From the NCBI RefSeq assembly GCF_007290395.2, contig NZ_CP041656.2, positions 2,108,001 through 2,172,000 on the forward strand: 64,000 nt of DNA, written 5' to 3'. Positions 1-8,478 of this stretch are shown in pieces. Source of the DNA: Bradyrhizobium cosmicum. GTDB lineage: Bacteria > Pseudomonadota > Alphaproteobacteria > Rhizobiales > Xanthobacteraceae. Below the pieces are notes generated by a model. That model ran no database searches and was not told the DNA's origin. It worked only from the letters and a program-made list of their open reading frames with translations. The number at the start of each line of letters is the position of its first letter. Positions within the stretch are counted from its first letter, which is position 1. Position numbers and translations under genes: made by a program.

Positions 1-1168
1 CCAGGAAGGCAAGCAGGCCATCGTGATCCAGCAGGCCGACCCCTCGACGATGTACGTGCCCTATTACGATCCCGCCACCGTCTACGGCACGTGGCCTTAT
101 GCGGAATATCCGCCGTATTATTGGGGCTATCCCTCCTATATCGGCGCGGGCGTGGTCGCAGCCGGTATCGCCTTCGGCACGGCCTGGGCGATCGGACGCT
201 GGGGCAACTACTGGGGCGGCGGCTGCAACTGGGGCAGTCGCAACGTCTACGTCAATCATCGCACCACCAACATCAACAACGGCTGGCAGCACAATCCGGC
301 GCATCGCCAGGGCGTGCGCTACAACAACACCAGCGTCCAGCAGCGCTTCGGCAACAACAACGTCCGCGCGGGGGCCTCGGACCGCATGGATTTCCGCGGG
401 CGTGACGGCAACCAGGTGCTGCGTCCCAATCAGGGCGGCCCGGGAGATCGAGCTGGCGATCGCGCGGGTGATCGTGGCGGACCTGGTGATCGCGGCGGAG
501 CTGGCGATCGCGCCGGCAATCGCGGAGATCGTCCGGGTGCAGGCAATCGTCCCAGCGCAGGGACGCGCGATCGACCGGGTGGTGGCGATCGTGCTGGTGC
601 CGGCGATCGCGCCAAGGGCAGTGGTGATCGCGCCAAGGGCGGCGGCGACCGGGCCAAGGCTGCGAACCGGGCCGGCGGAGGCGCAGGCAACCGCGCTGGT
701 GGCGGCAATCGTGGCGGCGCGATGAACGTCTCCTCGGGCCGGGCGGCGGCCGCGGCATCCGCCCGCGGACGATCGAGCATGGCAAGCATGCCGCGGGGGG
801 GCGGTGGTGGGCCGAGTTTCGCCGGGCGCGGCGGCGGTGGCGGAATGGCCGCGCGTGGCGGTGGTGGTGGTGGCTTCCGTGGTGGCGGCGGCGGTGGCCG
901 GCGCTCCGATATCGCGCTGAAGCACGACATTGTCCTGCTCGGCCATCTCGCCAGTGGTCTCGGCTACTACCGCTTCAGCTACATCGGGAGCGAGAAAGTC
1001 TATGTCGGCGTGATGGCGCAGGAGGTCGAGCAGGTGATGCCTGGTGCCGTGACCCTCGGCGGCGACGGTTATCTGCGCGTCCATTACGAGAAGCTTGGAC
1101 TGACATTCCGGACCTACCGCGACTGGCTCGCTGGCGGTGCGAAGATCCCTGCGGAGGTGATGCCATGA
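1..1168 (+). CDS. DUF3300 family protein with C-terminal S74-type intramolecular chaperone domain (5' end outside window)
   Basis: The reading frame is open from the first bases of the window, so the N-terminus lies upstream. The visible part begins with the end of a DUF3300 domain, shown by the tyrosine/proline-rich VYVPYYDP-like and VYGTWPY motifs. A long low-complexity linker follows, made of Gly-Asp-Arg-Ala repeats (about 430-720) and a poly-glycine tract (about 790-900). The last ~90 residues match the endosialidase-chaperone (peptidase S74) family. They start with SDIALK: the Ser codon is at 905-907 and the Lys five residues later at 920-922, which is the spacing of the self-cleaving Ser/Lys dyad in this family. 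The stop overlaps the start of the DUF2950 gene (ATGA), so the two are co-translated. DUF3300 proteins have no firm function; an envelope location is inferred. Confidence 0.85.
   Translation, partial: QEGKQAIVIQQADPSTMYVPYYDPATVYGTWPYAEYPPYYWGYPSYIGAGVVAAGIAFGTAWAIGRWGNYWGGGCNWGSRNVYVNHRTTNINNGWQHNPAHRQGVRYNNTSVQQRFGNNNVRAGASDRMDFRGRDGNQVLRPNQGGPGDRAGDRAGDRGGPGDRGGAGDRAGNRGDRPGAGNRPSAGTRDRPGGGDRAGAGDRAKGSGDRAKGGGDRAKAANRAGGGAGNRAGGGNRGGAMNVSSGRAAAAASARGRSSMASMPRGGGGGPSFAGRGGGGGMAARGGGGGGFRGGGGGGRRSDIALKHDIVLLGHLASGLGYYRFSYIGSEKVYVGVMAQEVEQVMPGAVTLGGDGYLRVHYEKLGLTFRTYRDWLAGGAKIPAEVMP
430..900 (+). repeat. Coding low-complexity tract (GDRA/GNRA repeats, then poly-Gly)
   Basis: Within the DUF3300-S74 gene, short imperfect repeats encode Gly-Asp/Asn-Arg-Ala/Gly units, many containing GATCG, followed by a run of GGT/GGC codons. 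Tracts like this are prone to slippage and length variation. The encoded linker would be flexible and positively charged. Confidence 0.8.
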
Positions 1169-2079
1169 ACGGACCGAAATGGCTTCGGCATGCGGCTCTG
1201 CTCGGCCTGCTGACGCTGGTACTGCCAAATCCGTCCTACGCGCAGCAGTCCTACAAGTCGCCGGAGGATGCGGCAGCCGCGCTGGCCGCCGCCGTCAAGA
1301 GCGGACCCGCCGACATCCTGAAAGTGCTCGGCAGGGCCGCTGAGGACATCGTCTCGTCGGGGGACGAGGTCGCCGACAACGATATCCGCGCGCGCTTCAC
1401 CTCGATGTACGACGCCAGGCATGGCATCAAGGCGGAGGGCAACAAGACCGCGACCCTCATGCTGGGGCCGGATGACTTCCCGTTCCCGATTCCGCTGGTC
1501 AACACCAGGACTGGCTGGGAGTTCGACACCGCCGAGGGACGCATCGAGGTGCTTCGCCGCCGCATCGGCCGCAACGAGCTCGACGCGATCCAGACCGCGC
1601 TCGCCTATGTCGACGCGCAAAACGAATATGCCGACAAGGACCGCGGTGAAGGCGCCGGTGTCTACGCCCAGCGTATCGTCTCGTCGCCCGGCAAAAAAGA
1701 CGGGCTGTTCTGGCGCGACGACAGCGATCCGAGTCCGCTCGGGGCGCTCGCGGCCGAAGCCTCGAAGGAGGGCTACAAATCAGGTGATGTCGGGCCCGCG
1801 CCTTATCACGGCTACTACTTCCGCATCCTCAAGGGGCAGGGCCGGGATGCGCCGGGCGGTGCGCTCAACTATGTCGTCAAGGGCAAGATGATTGGCGGCT
1901 TCGCGCTGATCGCCTGGCCTGCCGAATACGGCAATTCCGGCGTGATGACCTTCCTGGTCAATCATGCCGGTACCGTCTACCAGAAGGATCTCGGCAAGCG
2001 CACCGAGTTCATCGCCGAGCGCACCACGCTGTTCGATCCCGACGAGACCTGGAAGAAGGTCGATGCGGCAAAACCCTGA
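1165..2079 (+). CDS. DUF2950 domain-containing exported protein
   Basis: A 304-residue protein with a Sec signal peptide (residues 1-26, cleavage after SYA). The remainder matches DUF2950: an N-terminal helical segment beginning YKSPEDAA, then the conserved blocks GWEFDT, RIGRNEL, YVDAQNEYA, HGYYFRIL and GGFALIAWPA. DUF2950 genes are commonly found directly beside DUF3300 genes, as here, so the two probably act together in the periplasm. The molecular role of the family is not established. The ATG at 1165 overlaps the upstream stop by four bases, which fixes the start and implies translational coupling. Confidence 0.88.
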   Translation: MNGPKWLRHAALLGLLTLVLPNPSYAQQSYKSPEDAAAALAAAVKSGPADILKVLGRAAEDIVSSGDEVADNDIRARFTSMYDARHGIKAEGNKTATLMLGPDDFPFPIPLVNTRTGWEFDTAEGRIEVLRRRIGRNELDAIQTALAYVDAQNEYADKDRGEGAGVYAQRIVSSPGKKDGLFWRDDSDPSPLGALAAEASKEGYKSGDVGPAPYHGYYFRILKGQGRDAPGGALNYVVKGKMIGGFALIAWPAEYGNSGVMTFLVNHAGTVYQKDLGKRTEFIAERTTLFDPDETWKKVDAAKP

Positions 2080-2521
2080 ACGGCGCGGGCGCGGGCTCCG
2101 CCTGCTTGCGGTCCTCCTGCTGGCCCTCGGGCTCGCCTCGCCGGTGACGCCGTCCTTCGCGCAAGCGGCCGGCCACGTCCGGGTCAAGATCGTCAAGGCC
2201 GGCCTCCTGCTCGGCGGCGGCGCCGGCCGTGGCGTGCTGACCTATCGCGGCAAGACCTACCCATTCAGGATCACCGGCCTGAGCTTCGGCATCACGGCCG
2301 GCGCTACGATCGGTCGCCTCGACGGCTGGGCCTCCGATATCCGCGAGGTCGGTGACTTCGCCGGCACCTACAGCTCCGTCGGCGGCGGCTTTGCGCTCGT
2401 CGGCGGCCTCAACGGCGTCCATCTCCGCAACGAGAAGGGCATCACCATCGTGCTGCAAGGCCCGAAAGCAGGGCTCGAACTTGCGGCCAATATCAGCCAG
2501 GTCACGATCTCGTTGAGGTAG
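2063..2521 (+). CDS. Small exported protein, DUF1134/EipA-like or SYLF-like (uncertain)
   Basis: A 152-residue protein starting at an ATG inside the last codons of the DUF2950 gene (17-nt overlap, AGAAGG just upstream). It has a strong signal peptide: an arginine-rich N-region, a hydrophobic core at about residues 13-26, and cleavage near residue 33 (SFA). The mature part is glycine-rich and predicted to be beta (LTYRGKTYPFRITGLSFG, then GGFALVGGLNGV and ending ANISQVTISLR). This layout resembles DUF1134 (EipA) and YSC84/SYLF lipid-binding proteins, but I cannot decide between them. The overlap makes it the third gene of the DUF3300-DUF2950 operon. Confidence 0.7.
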   Translation: MRQNPERRGRGLRLLAVLLLALGLASPVTPSFAQAAGHVRVKIVKAGLLLGGGAGRGVLTYRGKTYPFRITGLSFGITAGATIGRLDGWASDIREVGDFAGTYSSVGGGFALVGGLNGVHLRNEKGITIVLQGPKAGLELAANISQVTISLR

Positions 2522-2914
2522 GCACGTTTTACACGCTTCCGGACGCGGCGATTTCCGCTTTTGGACTAGCAACAGCGCATTCCATCCCCGCAAGGTGACG
2601 TGGCGAGGGCCGTAGATGTCGCCCGGCATCGCCCGAAAAAGCGTGCGATATCAAAATGGTTTGACAGACACCCCTGTATCCGAACGCATGGATGCTTCCA
2701 GCCCGTCGCCGACAGGGCTGAACAAGGCCGTATTGCCCGGGCTAATAAGCTTTGGTCGCAAGTGGAATCAGCTGGCGACCACAAACGGAGTCAGTTCGTG
2801 GACTGATAAGGAAAACCGACAAAGCTTATCAGTCCGAAAGACGCTAGATAAAATTCGACACTCGGAGCGATCGGCCGCTACGCCTGCGGCCAGCGCCTGG
2901 TGCGATCTCGTCTT
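2522..2914. other. Non-coding gap with a perfect 11-bp inverted repeat
   Basis: No credible gene lies here; the short open frames have no family signature or ribosome site. The gap is less GC-rich than its surroundings. It contains a perfect inverted repeat, GGACTGATAAG at 2800-2810 and CTTATCAGTCC at 2825-2835, with a 14-nt loop and no T-tract. A related sequence, CTAATAAGCTTT, begins near 2742 and matches the right-arm region with one mismatch when read on the other strand. It could be a regulatory site or decayed sequence next to the broken LysR gene. Confidence 0.6.
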
Positions 2915-3163
2915 TCACGCGCGCTGCGCCTCCTGCAGCAGATCGCGGATCCGCTCGGCATAAGGCAGAAGCCGGCTTCCCATCGACGTGAGGGTCACGC
3001 CCCGCTTCGACCTATGGAAAAGCTGTACGCCAAGTTCGAGCTCGATCCCACGGATGCGTTGGGTCACGTTCGATTGGGCGGTGTGGAGATCGTCTGCGGC
3101 GCGACCAATGCCTCCAGTGTTCGCGACGGCAAGGAAGAAGCCGAGTGCGCCGCAAAGACGCAC
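2915..3163 (-). pseudogene. LysR-family regulator, truncated to the DNA-binding domain
   Basis: 82 codons encode a good LysR helix-turn-helix region: FFLAVANTGGIGRAADDLH, AQSNVTQRI, ELELGVQLFHRSKRGV and LLPYAERIRDLL. The frame then stops directly after the linker helix, at 2915. A full LysR protein is about 300 residues, so the whole substrate-binding domain is missing. None of the three minus-strand frames downstream contains it, which argues for a deletion rather than a single frameshift. It lies just after the minus-strand Bug receptor gene and may once have regulated it. Expression as a small DNA-binding protein is possible but unproven. Confidence 0.75.
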
Positions 3164-3212
3164 CGATGCCTGCGTCTTTGCCTGGGTTCGTACTGTGGCG
3201 TCACAACGGACT

Positions 3213-4199
3213 TCAAAAGACTTCGACGCCCGAATCTCTGATGACCTTGCCCCAGCGGCCGTAGTCGGCCTTGATGGTGTCGGTGAAGCCCTCGGGCGTT
3301 GAGGTGGTTACAAGCAGTCCCTGAGCCTCCAACCGAGCACGAACATCGGGCTCGGCTCCGATGCGGACGATCTCGGCATTCAAGCGCTGGACGATTTCAG
3401 CCGGCGTACCTGCGGGCGCGACCAGGCCGAACCAGGAATCGACGACGAAGTCCGACACGCCGGCTTCGGCAGCGGTGGGGACGTCGGGAAGCTGCGGCGA
3501 CCGCTCGCGGCTGGTGACGAGGAGGCCTTTCACCTTGCCGTCGCGGATCTGCGGCGCGAGCACGGTGAGGGTGTCGAACGACAGATTGACGACGTTGCCC
3601 AACAGGGCATTCACCGCCGGGGCGCTGCCCTTGAACGGCACGTGCAGCAGCTTCGTTCCGGTTTGGCGCTGGAATAGCTCGCCGCTCAGATGGCACAGCG
3701 TCCCGGGACCGCAGGACGAATAGGTCAGCCTGCCGGGATCCTTGTTCGCCGCGGCGACGAGTTCCCTGGCGGTGGAGACCGGCGTGTCCGGGCTGGCTGC
3801 CAGCACGTAGGGGACCGTCGCCAGGTTCGAGACCGGCGCGAAGCTCTTGAAGGGATCGTACCTGATCTCCTTGTTGATGTGCGGCAGGATGGTGAGCTGG
3901 CCGGCGGGAGCCAGCGACAACGTATAGCCATCGGGATCCGCGCTGGCGACGGCTTCGGCTGCAATTGCGGTGCCTGCGCCGGCCTTGTTCTCGATCACGA
4001 CCGGCTGCTTGAGCGCTTCGCTCAGCTTGTCGGCGTAAACGCGGGCAACGGTGTCCGCGGCGCCGCCAGGAGGAAACGGCACGACCAGCTTGATCGTCCG
4101 GCTTGGCCAGGCACCGGCACTCGCGCCGCTCGCGCTCATCAGCAACGATACGGTCAAAACGGACGCGGCGAAGAAACGAAGAGATCGGACGAAGCGCAC
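3213..4199 (-). CDS. Tripartite tricarboxylate transporter (Bug family) substrate-binding protein
   Basis: A 328-residue periplasmic receptor of the Bug/TctC family. From the chosen GTG start at 4199 (GAGGA about 9 nt upstream) it has a signal peptide ending ASA|GAWPSR. The usual Bug landmarks follow: WPSRTIKLVVPFPPGGAADTVAR, ENKAGAGT, DPDGYTL, YVLAASPDTP, HVPFKGSAPA, LPDVPTAAEAGV and WFGLVAPAGTP. Bug proteins bind small carboxylated ligands for a TctAB membrane pair, but no tctA or tctB gene is in the window, so this is an orphan receptor. An upstream ATG at 4247 is open but adds a non-signal-like extension and has no ribosome site. Confidence 0.9.
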   Translation of the reverse strand: MRFVRSLRFFAASVLTVSLLMSASGASAGAWPSRTIKLVVPFPPGGAADTVARVYADKLSEALKQPVVIENKAGAGTAIAAEAVASADPDGYTLSLAPAGQLTILPHINKEIRYDPFKSFAPVSNLATVPYVLAASPDTPVSTARELVAAANKDPGRLTYSSCGPGTLCHLSGELFQRQTGTKLLHVPFKGSAPAVNALLGNVVNLSFDTLTVLAPQIRDGKVKGLLVTSRERSPQLPDVPTAAEAGVSDFVVDSWFGLVAPAGTPAEIVQRLNAEIVRIGAEPDVRARLEAQGLLVTTSTPEGFTDTIKADYGRWGKVIRDSGVEVF

Positions 4200-4504
4200 G
4201 GCAGGAATCCTCAGTAATCCTCGGTGATGTCGGCAAGTCGGCCGCACGTCCCTTTCGCCGGGACGTCGCTGGCGTCACTTGCCATGGAGAGCACTGAATA
4301 GATGTTCTTCAGCCGAGCCTGCGGCAATGGAACCCCGTTGCAAATGCGCGGCGGTCAATAGATGATTGTCGCTGTCCGATCCCCGATCGCGAGAAGAAGC
4401 GTCTAGAGGGGCCGCGGCATACCAATCTCCTGCGGAGAGGACCGATTCCCCAACTCATATTCGGCCTGATCTATCTGCTGATCCTGACCCGCTTCCTATG
4501 GCCG
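4200..4504. other. Divergent intergenic region
   Basis: This lies between the minus-strand Bug receptor and the plus-strand phosphoesterase and must hold both promoters. I see no strong palindrome. The part after about 4445 is in frame with the phosphoesterase and encodes a hydrophobic segment, so its 5' portion may be translated from a non-standard start (see that gene). Confidence 0.5.
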
Positions 4505-5569
4505 ATGGATTTGCCGCTCTGGGCCAAGATCGTGGCGGCCGCGCTCGCGTTGGTCGCATTGCAGTTTCACCGGTGGAGCAAGCTCTCGTCGGGCTCGGTG
4601 TTTTCCCCCGAGTTTCCACGACCGGTGGTTGCCCTCTTCAATTGGGCGTTCGGCGCAATCGTTCTGCTGGCGTTGCTGCAACTGGCGCTCGATGTGGGAC
4701 TTCTGCTCGGAATCCCCTTCAATGGTGGCGTCGTGAGCGCGCCCGACGACGTCCGCTACGGACTGGCTGGGTTGGCCGCCGTCGCGGCCGCGATCGGCGT
4801 TCATCAGGCCATGCGGATTCCGCCGCTGAAAGACATCGAAATCGGGATCGCCGGACTTCCGCGGCAATTCGACGGTTACACCATTTTGCAACTGACCGAT
4901 CTTCACATCAGCCGGTTGTTTCCCGCGTCCTGGGCACGCACCGTCGTCGAGCGATCGAACAAGCTCGGCGTTGACCTGATCGCGATCACGGGAGATCTGA
5001 TCGACGGAACGCCCGATGCGCGACGCACCGACATCGAGCCGTTGCGGGATTTGAACGCGCCTGATGGCGTCTTCGTGATCTCGGGCAATCACGAATACAT
5101 CTTCGGCTACGACGGCTGGATGGCGCACTTCGCGACGTTGGGCCTGCTGTCGCTCGAAAACAGGCATATCGTCATCGAGCGAAACGGCGGCAAGCTGGTC
5201 CTCGCGGGCATCACCGACCGGGCGTCGCGCCGCGGTACGCATCCCGTACGCGACCTTGGCGCGGTCCTGCAAGGCGTCCCCAGCGACGGCCCTGTCATCC
5301 TGCTCGACCACCAGCCGAGCGACGCGCGGCACGCCGCCAAACTCGGCGTGGCACTGCAACTGTCGGGGCATACGCACGGAGGGCTGATCTGGGGAATCGA
5401 TCGATTGGCTGCACGCGAAAACGCCGGCTTCGTCTCGGGCCGTTACGATGTCGGCGGGATGACGCTCTACGTGAACAATGGCACCGCGCTGTGGCCAGGC
5501 TTTGCGCTGCGGCTTGGACGTCCATCCGAGTTGACGCGGATCACGTTGCGCCACATAGCTGGCAACTGA
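4505..5569 (+). CDS. Membrane-associated metallophosphoesterase (YkuE-like)
   Basis: A calcineurin-like phosphoesterase, 354 residues from the ATG at 4505. Hydrophobic segments at about residues 5-22, 43-65 and 80-100 precede the catalytic domain. The metal motifs are complete: LTDLHIS (D132, H134), ITGDLIDG, SGNHEY and SGHTHGG. The protein resembles membrane-bound YkuE/LpxH-like hydrolases; the substrate is unknown. The start is doubtful. The same frame is open upstream and encodes a further membrane-like stretch (LIFGLIYLLILTRFLW) expected at the N-terminus of this family, but it holds no ATG, GTG or TTG. An ATT at 4445, preceded by GGAGAGG, is the only well-placed candidate. Confidence 0.85.
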   Translation: MDLPLWAKIVAAALALVALQFHRWSKLSSGSVFSPEFPRPVVALFNWAFGAIVLLALLQLALDVGLLLGIPFNGGVVSAPDDVRYGLAGLAAVAAAIGVHQAMRIPPLKDIEIGIAGLPRQFDGYTILQLTDLHISRLFPASWARTVVERSNKLGVDLIAITGDLIDGTPDARRTDIEPLRDLNAPDGVFVISGNHEYIFGYDGWMAHFATLGLLSLENRHIVIERNGGKLVLAGITDRASRRGTHPVRDLGAVLQGVPSDGPVILLDHQPSDARHAAKLGVALQLSGHTHGGLIWGIDRLAARENAGFVSGRYDVGGMTLYVNNGTALWPGFALRLGRPSELTRITLRHIAGN

Positions 5570-5601
5570 CCGTCGATAGCGATCAAGGGATGTGACCAGA
5601 C

Positions 5602-7170
5602 GTGATTGAACAGGAATACGACACGATCATCATCGGCGGAGGTTCCGCCGGAGCGACGCTGGCGGCGCGCCTCAGCGAAGACCCCGGTCACCGTGTGCTG
5701 CTGCTGGAGGCGGGGCAGGATCTGCGAACCGCGACCACGCCGGAGCACATTCGGATTCCGAACCCGATGCGCGCCATCGGCGATGACGACTTCCGCTGGC
5801 CAAAGCTGCTGGCGCGACGCACCGAGCGGCAGCAGCCGCTGCTGCTCTGGCGTGGCCGCGCCATGGGCGGCAGTTCGACGATTAATGGTCAGATCGCGAT
5901 CCGCGCTGTTCCCGACGACTTTGACCGCTGGGCGGCCGCGGGCTGCACCGGCTGGTCGTGGGACGAGATGCTGCCTTATTTCCGCAAGCTCGAAACCGAC
6001 AAGAATTTCCCGGACGCACCCTATCACGGCGATCGCGGTCCGATCCCGGTGTATCGGGCTCCGATCCCGGATTGGGGCAATGTCGACCGGGCACTGCGCT
6101 CGTCGGCACTCAGCCTCGGCTATGGCTGGTGCGAAGATCACAACGCGCCTGATGGTACCGGCGTCTCGCCTTATGCCATCAACAGCGAGGGCGGGCTGCG
6201 GATCTCCACCAATGACGGCTACCTGGAGCCGGCGCGCGGTCGGGCCAACCTCGACATCGTCGGTCATGCCCTGGTCGACACCATCACCTTTGAAGGCAAC
6301 CGGCTGCACGCCAGCGGCGTCCTGGTCCGCGTGAACGGCCAATCCTACACGCCTCGCGCGACGCGTGAGGTTATCCTCTGCGCCGGCGCCATCCATTCGC
6401 CGGCCATCCTGCAGCGCTCCGGCATCGGGCCTGCCGCCCTGCTGGAGAGGCTCGGCATCCCGATCCGCGCGAATTTGCCGGTGGGCGAGAACCTGCTCGA
6501 CCACCCCATCGTCAACGCATTGCTGCATTTGCGCGACGGCAGCCAGGTCAATACGCTGATGCACCGGCACACCAATTGCTGCCTGCGCTATTCATCTGGC
6601 CTTGCAGATGCCGGCGACAACGACATGATCATGATCGCCGGCAATCTTGCCCGCTCGCAGCAATCGATGGCGGAAGTCACGCTGGGACGCATCGCCGTCT
6701 CCGTCTATCAGGCCTTCAGCCAGGGCCACGTCCGCATCACGACGACGGACCCCGAGGTCGATCCGGCCGTCGAGGAGCGCATGCTGTCCGATTCTCGCGA
6801 TTTGGCGCGCCTGCGCGATGGCGTTCGCCGTCTGCGTGATATCTGCCTGCAGCCTGCGGTGACCGATATCGCTCACCGCGTCGACTACGGCGCCAGCGGA
6901 CGCTCGATAGACGAAGCGCTTGGCGACGCAGAGCTGGATGACTGGCTGTTCGCCGAGTGCAGCGACGCCCAGCACGCCAGCGGCACCTGCCGCATGGGTG
7001 CGGAGGACGATGCGCGTTCGGTCGTCGATCACGAGTGCCGGCTGATCGGATGCACGGGATTACGGGTGATCGATGCTTCGATCATGCCGGAGGTCCCGCG
7101 CGCCAACACTCATCTGACCACGGTCGCCATCGCCGAGCGCATGGCGGATCGGCTGAAGAGCACGAGGTGA
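5602..7170 (+). CDS. GMC-family FAD-dependent oxidoreductase (choline/alcohol dehydrogenase-like)
   Basis: A 522-residue flavoprotein of the glucose-methanol-choline family. It has the N-terminal FAD-binding GGGSAGATLAARLSE (about residues 11-25) and LLLEAG, the GMC signature WRGRAMGGSSTING near residue 85, and the second signature GAIHSPAILQRSGIG near 265. The catalytic region shows the active-site His in DAQHASGTCRMG and the second polar residue in MPEVPRANTHLTT. Such enzymes oxidise alcohols to aldehydes or ketones with FAD. The GTG start at 5602 follows an AAGGGA box. The gene is 32 nt downstream of the phosphoesterase on the same strand; a functional link is not evident. The substrate cannot be told from sequence. 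Confidence 0.9.
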   Translation: MIEQEYDTIIIGGGSAGATLAARLSEDPGHRVLLLEAGQDLRTATTPEHIRIPNPMRAIGDDDFRWPKLLARRTERQQPLLLWRGRAMGGSSTINGQIAIRAVPDDFDRWAAAGCTGWSWDEMLPYFRKLETDKNFPDAPYHGDRGPIPVYRAPIPDWGNVDRALRSSALSLGYGWCEDHNAPDGTGVSPYAINSEGGLRISTNDGYLEPARGRANLDIVGHALVDTITFEGNRLHASGVLVRVNGQSYTPRATREVILCAGAIHSPAILQRSGIGPAALLERLGIPIRANLPVGENLLDHPIVNALLHLRDGSQVNTLMHRHTNCCLRYSSGLADAGDNDMIMIAGNLARSQQSMAEVTLGRIAVSVYQAFSQGHVRITTTDPEVDPAVEERMLSDSRDLARLRDGVRRLRDICLQPAVTDIAHRVDYGASGRSIDEALGDAELDDWLFAECSDAQHASGTCRMGAEDDARSVVDHECRLIGCTGLRVIDASIMPEVPRANTHLTTVAIAERMADRLKSTR

Positions 7171-7191
7171 GGGCGCCGCAACGCCAGCCGC

Positions 7192-8352
7192 TCAATGCTG
7201 TCCGGCTTTCCAGTCGCGCTTGATTTTCTTGGCCAGCGACCATTTGTGGACTTCCGTTGGACCATCATAGATGCGGAAGGCGCGGATCTCGCGGAAAGCC
7301 TGCTCGACGATCGTTTCGGTCGAAACGCCGGTGCCTCCCATCACCTGGACGCAGCGATCGGCGACGCGCATCAAGGCTTCCGACACGGCAACCTTGGCCA
7401 TGGAACTCTCGGTCGTCCCGAGCGAGCCGGTGTCGAGCACGCCGGCGCACCAGTCGATCATCAGCTCCGACTGCTTGAGATCGATCAGGTTCTCCGCCAG
7501 CATGAAGCCGACGCCTTCGTGGTCGACCAGCGGTTTTCCGAACGCGTGACGGCGGCAGGCATAGTCAGTGGCGATCTCGTTGGCGCGGATTGCCAGACCC
7601 AGCCAGCGCATGCAGTGCGACAAGCGCGCGGGACTGAGGCGGATCTGCGCATATTTGAAGCCTTCGCCGGACGCGCCGAGCATCTGGTCGGCGGAGACGC
7701 GAAGATTCTCGATTTCGATCTCGGCATGCCCGCCGGGCATCGAACTGTCGATCGTATCCAGCACGCGCAGCGTGCGGATCGCGGCATCAGGCAGATCGAC
7801 CAGGAACATGCAGGCGCCGTCGGCCGACTTCGCCATGACGATGCCGACTTTAGCGCCTTCAGCCCCGGTGATGAACTTCTTCCGTCCGTTGATGACCCAG
7901 TGATTGCCGTCGAGCCTGCATGTGGTCTGCATCATCGACGGGTCAGATCCCGCGCCGCCCTCATCCGCCGGCTCGGTCATGAAGAACGCCGAACGCGCCT
8001 TGCCCGACACCAGGGGCTCCAGGAAGCGCGCCTTCTGCTCGGCGGTTCCGACCTTGCCGAGCAGGTACATGTTGCCCTCGTCGGGCGCCATGGTGTTGCA
8101 CGCCAGCGGTCCGAGCGGCGACAGGCCGGATTTGATCAAGGCCGTCGCGGTCTCGCGTTGCGTCAGATGAGATCCATCCGGCAGAATGTGCGGCGTCAGA
8201 ACACCGGCCTTGCGCGCTTTGGCGCGCAATTCCTGCACGAGTTCGTCGCTCGGACCATGCGGACCCGTCCGCGGATCCTTCTCATAGGGGATCACCTCGG
8301 TGCGGATGAAGGCCTCGATCTTCGCGGCAATGGTCTCGGCTCGGTCAGTCAT
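7192..8352 (-). CDS. Acyl-CoA dehydrogenase family protein (ACAD10/11-like)
   Basis: A 386-residue FAD-dependent dehydrogenase that oxidises an acyl-CoA at the alpha-beta bond. Landmarks are FFMTEPADEGGAGSDPS (substrate/FAD region), GRKKFITGA, the C-terminal ACRRHAFGKPL, QVMGGTGVS and RIYDGPTEVHKWSLAKKI. The last is typical of the ACAD10/11-like branch. The ATG at 8352 gives the normal family N-terminus; longer open sequence upstream has no similarity. It is the distal gene of the long minus-strand catabolic run and follows a Bug receptor gene, so it probably degrades a CoA thioester formed from an imported acid. The chain length or ring substrate is not known. Confidence 0.9.
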   Translation of the reverse strand: MTDRAETIAAKIEAFIRTEVIPYEKDPRTGPHGPSDELVQELRAKARKAGVLTPHILPDGSHLTQRETATALIKSGLSPLGPLACNTMAPDEGNMYLLGKVGTAEQKARFLEPLVSGKARSAFFMTEPADEGGAGSDPSMMQTTCRLDGNHWVINGRKKFITGAEGAKVGIVMAKSADGACMFLVDLPDAAIRTLRVLDTIDSSMPGGHAEIEIENLRVSADQMLGASGEGFKYAQIRLSPARLSHCMRWLGLAIRANEIATDYACRRHAFGKPLVDHEGVGFMLAENLIDLKQSELMIDWCAGVLDTGSLGTTESSMAKVAVSEALMRVADRCVQVMGGTGVSTETIVEQAFREIRAFRIYDGPTEVHKWSLAKKIKRDWKAGQH

Positions 8353-8478
8353 CGATGCAGATACTCCGGTCGACCTCCGCCTGGGCGGAATGTGGGGGCC
8401 GCGAAGACGGTGATGGGTGAGACCATATAGACGGGAGGACGAGACATGAGCAACAGCCGCCGGTGCGGCCGTCCTCAC

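Noticed and set aside
2600..2963. Short plus-strand open frames in the gap after the DUF2950 operon
   Set aside because: No ribosome sites, no family signature and two overlapping frames of similar length. One runs into the antisense of the LysR fragment.
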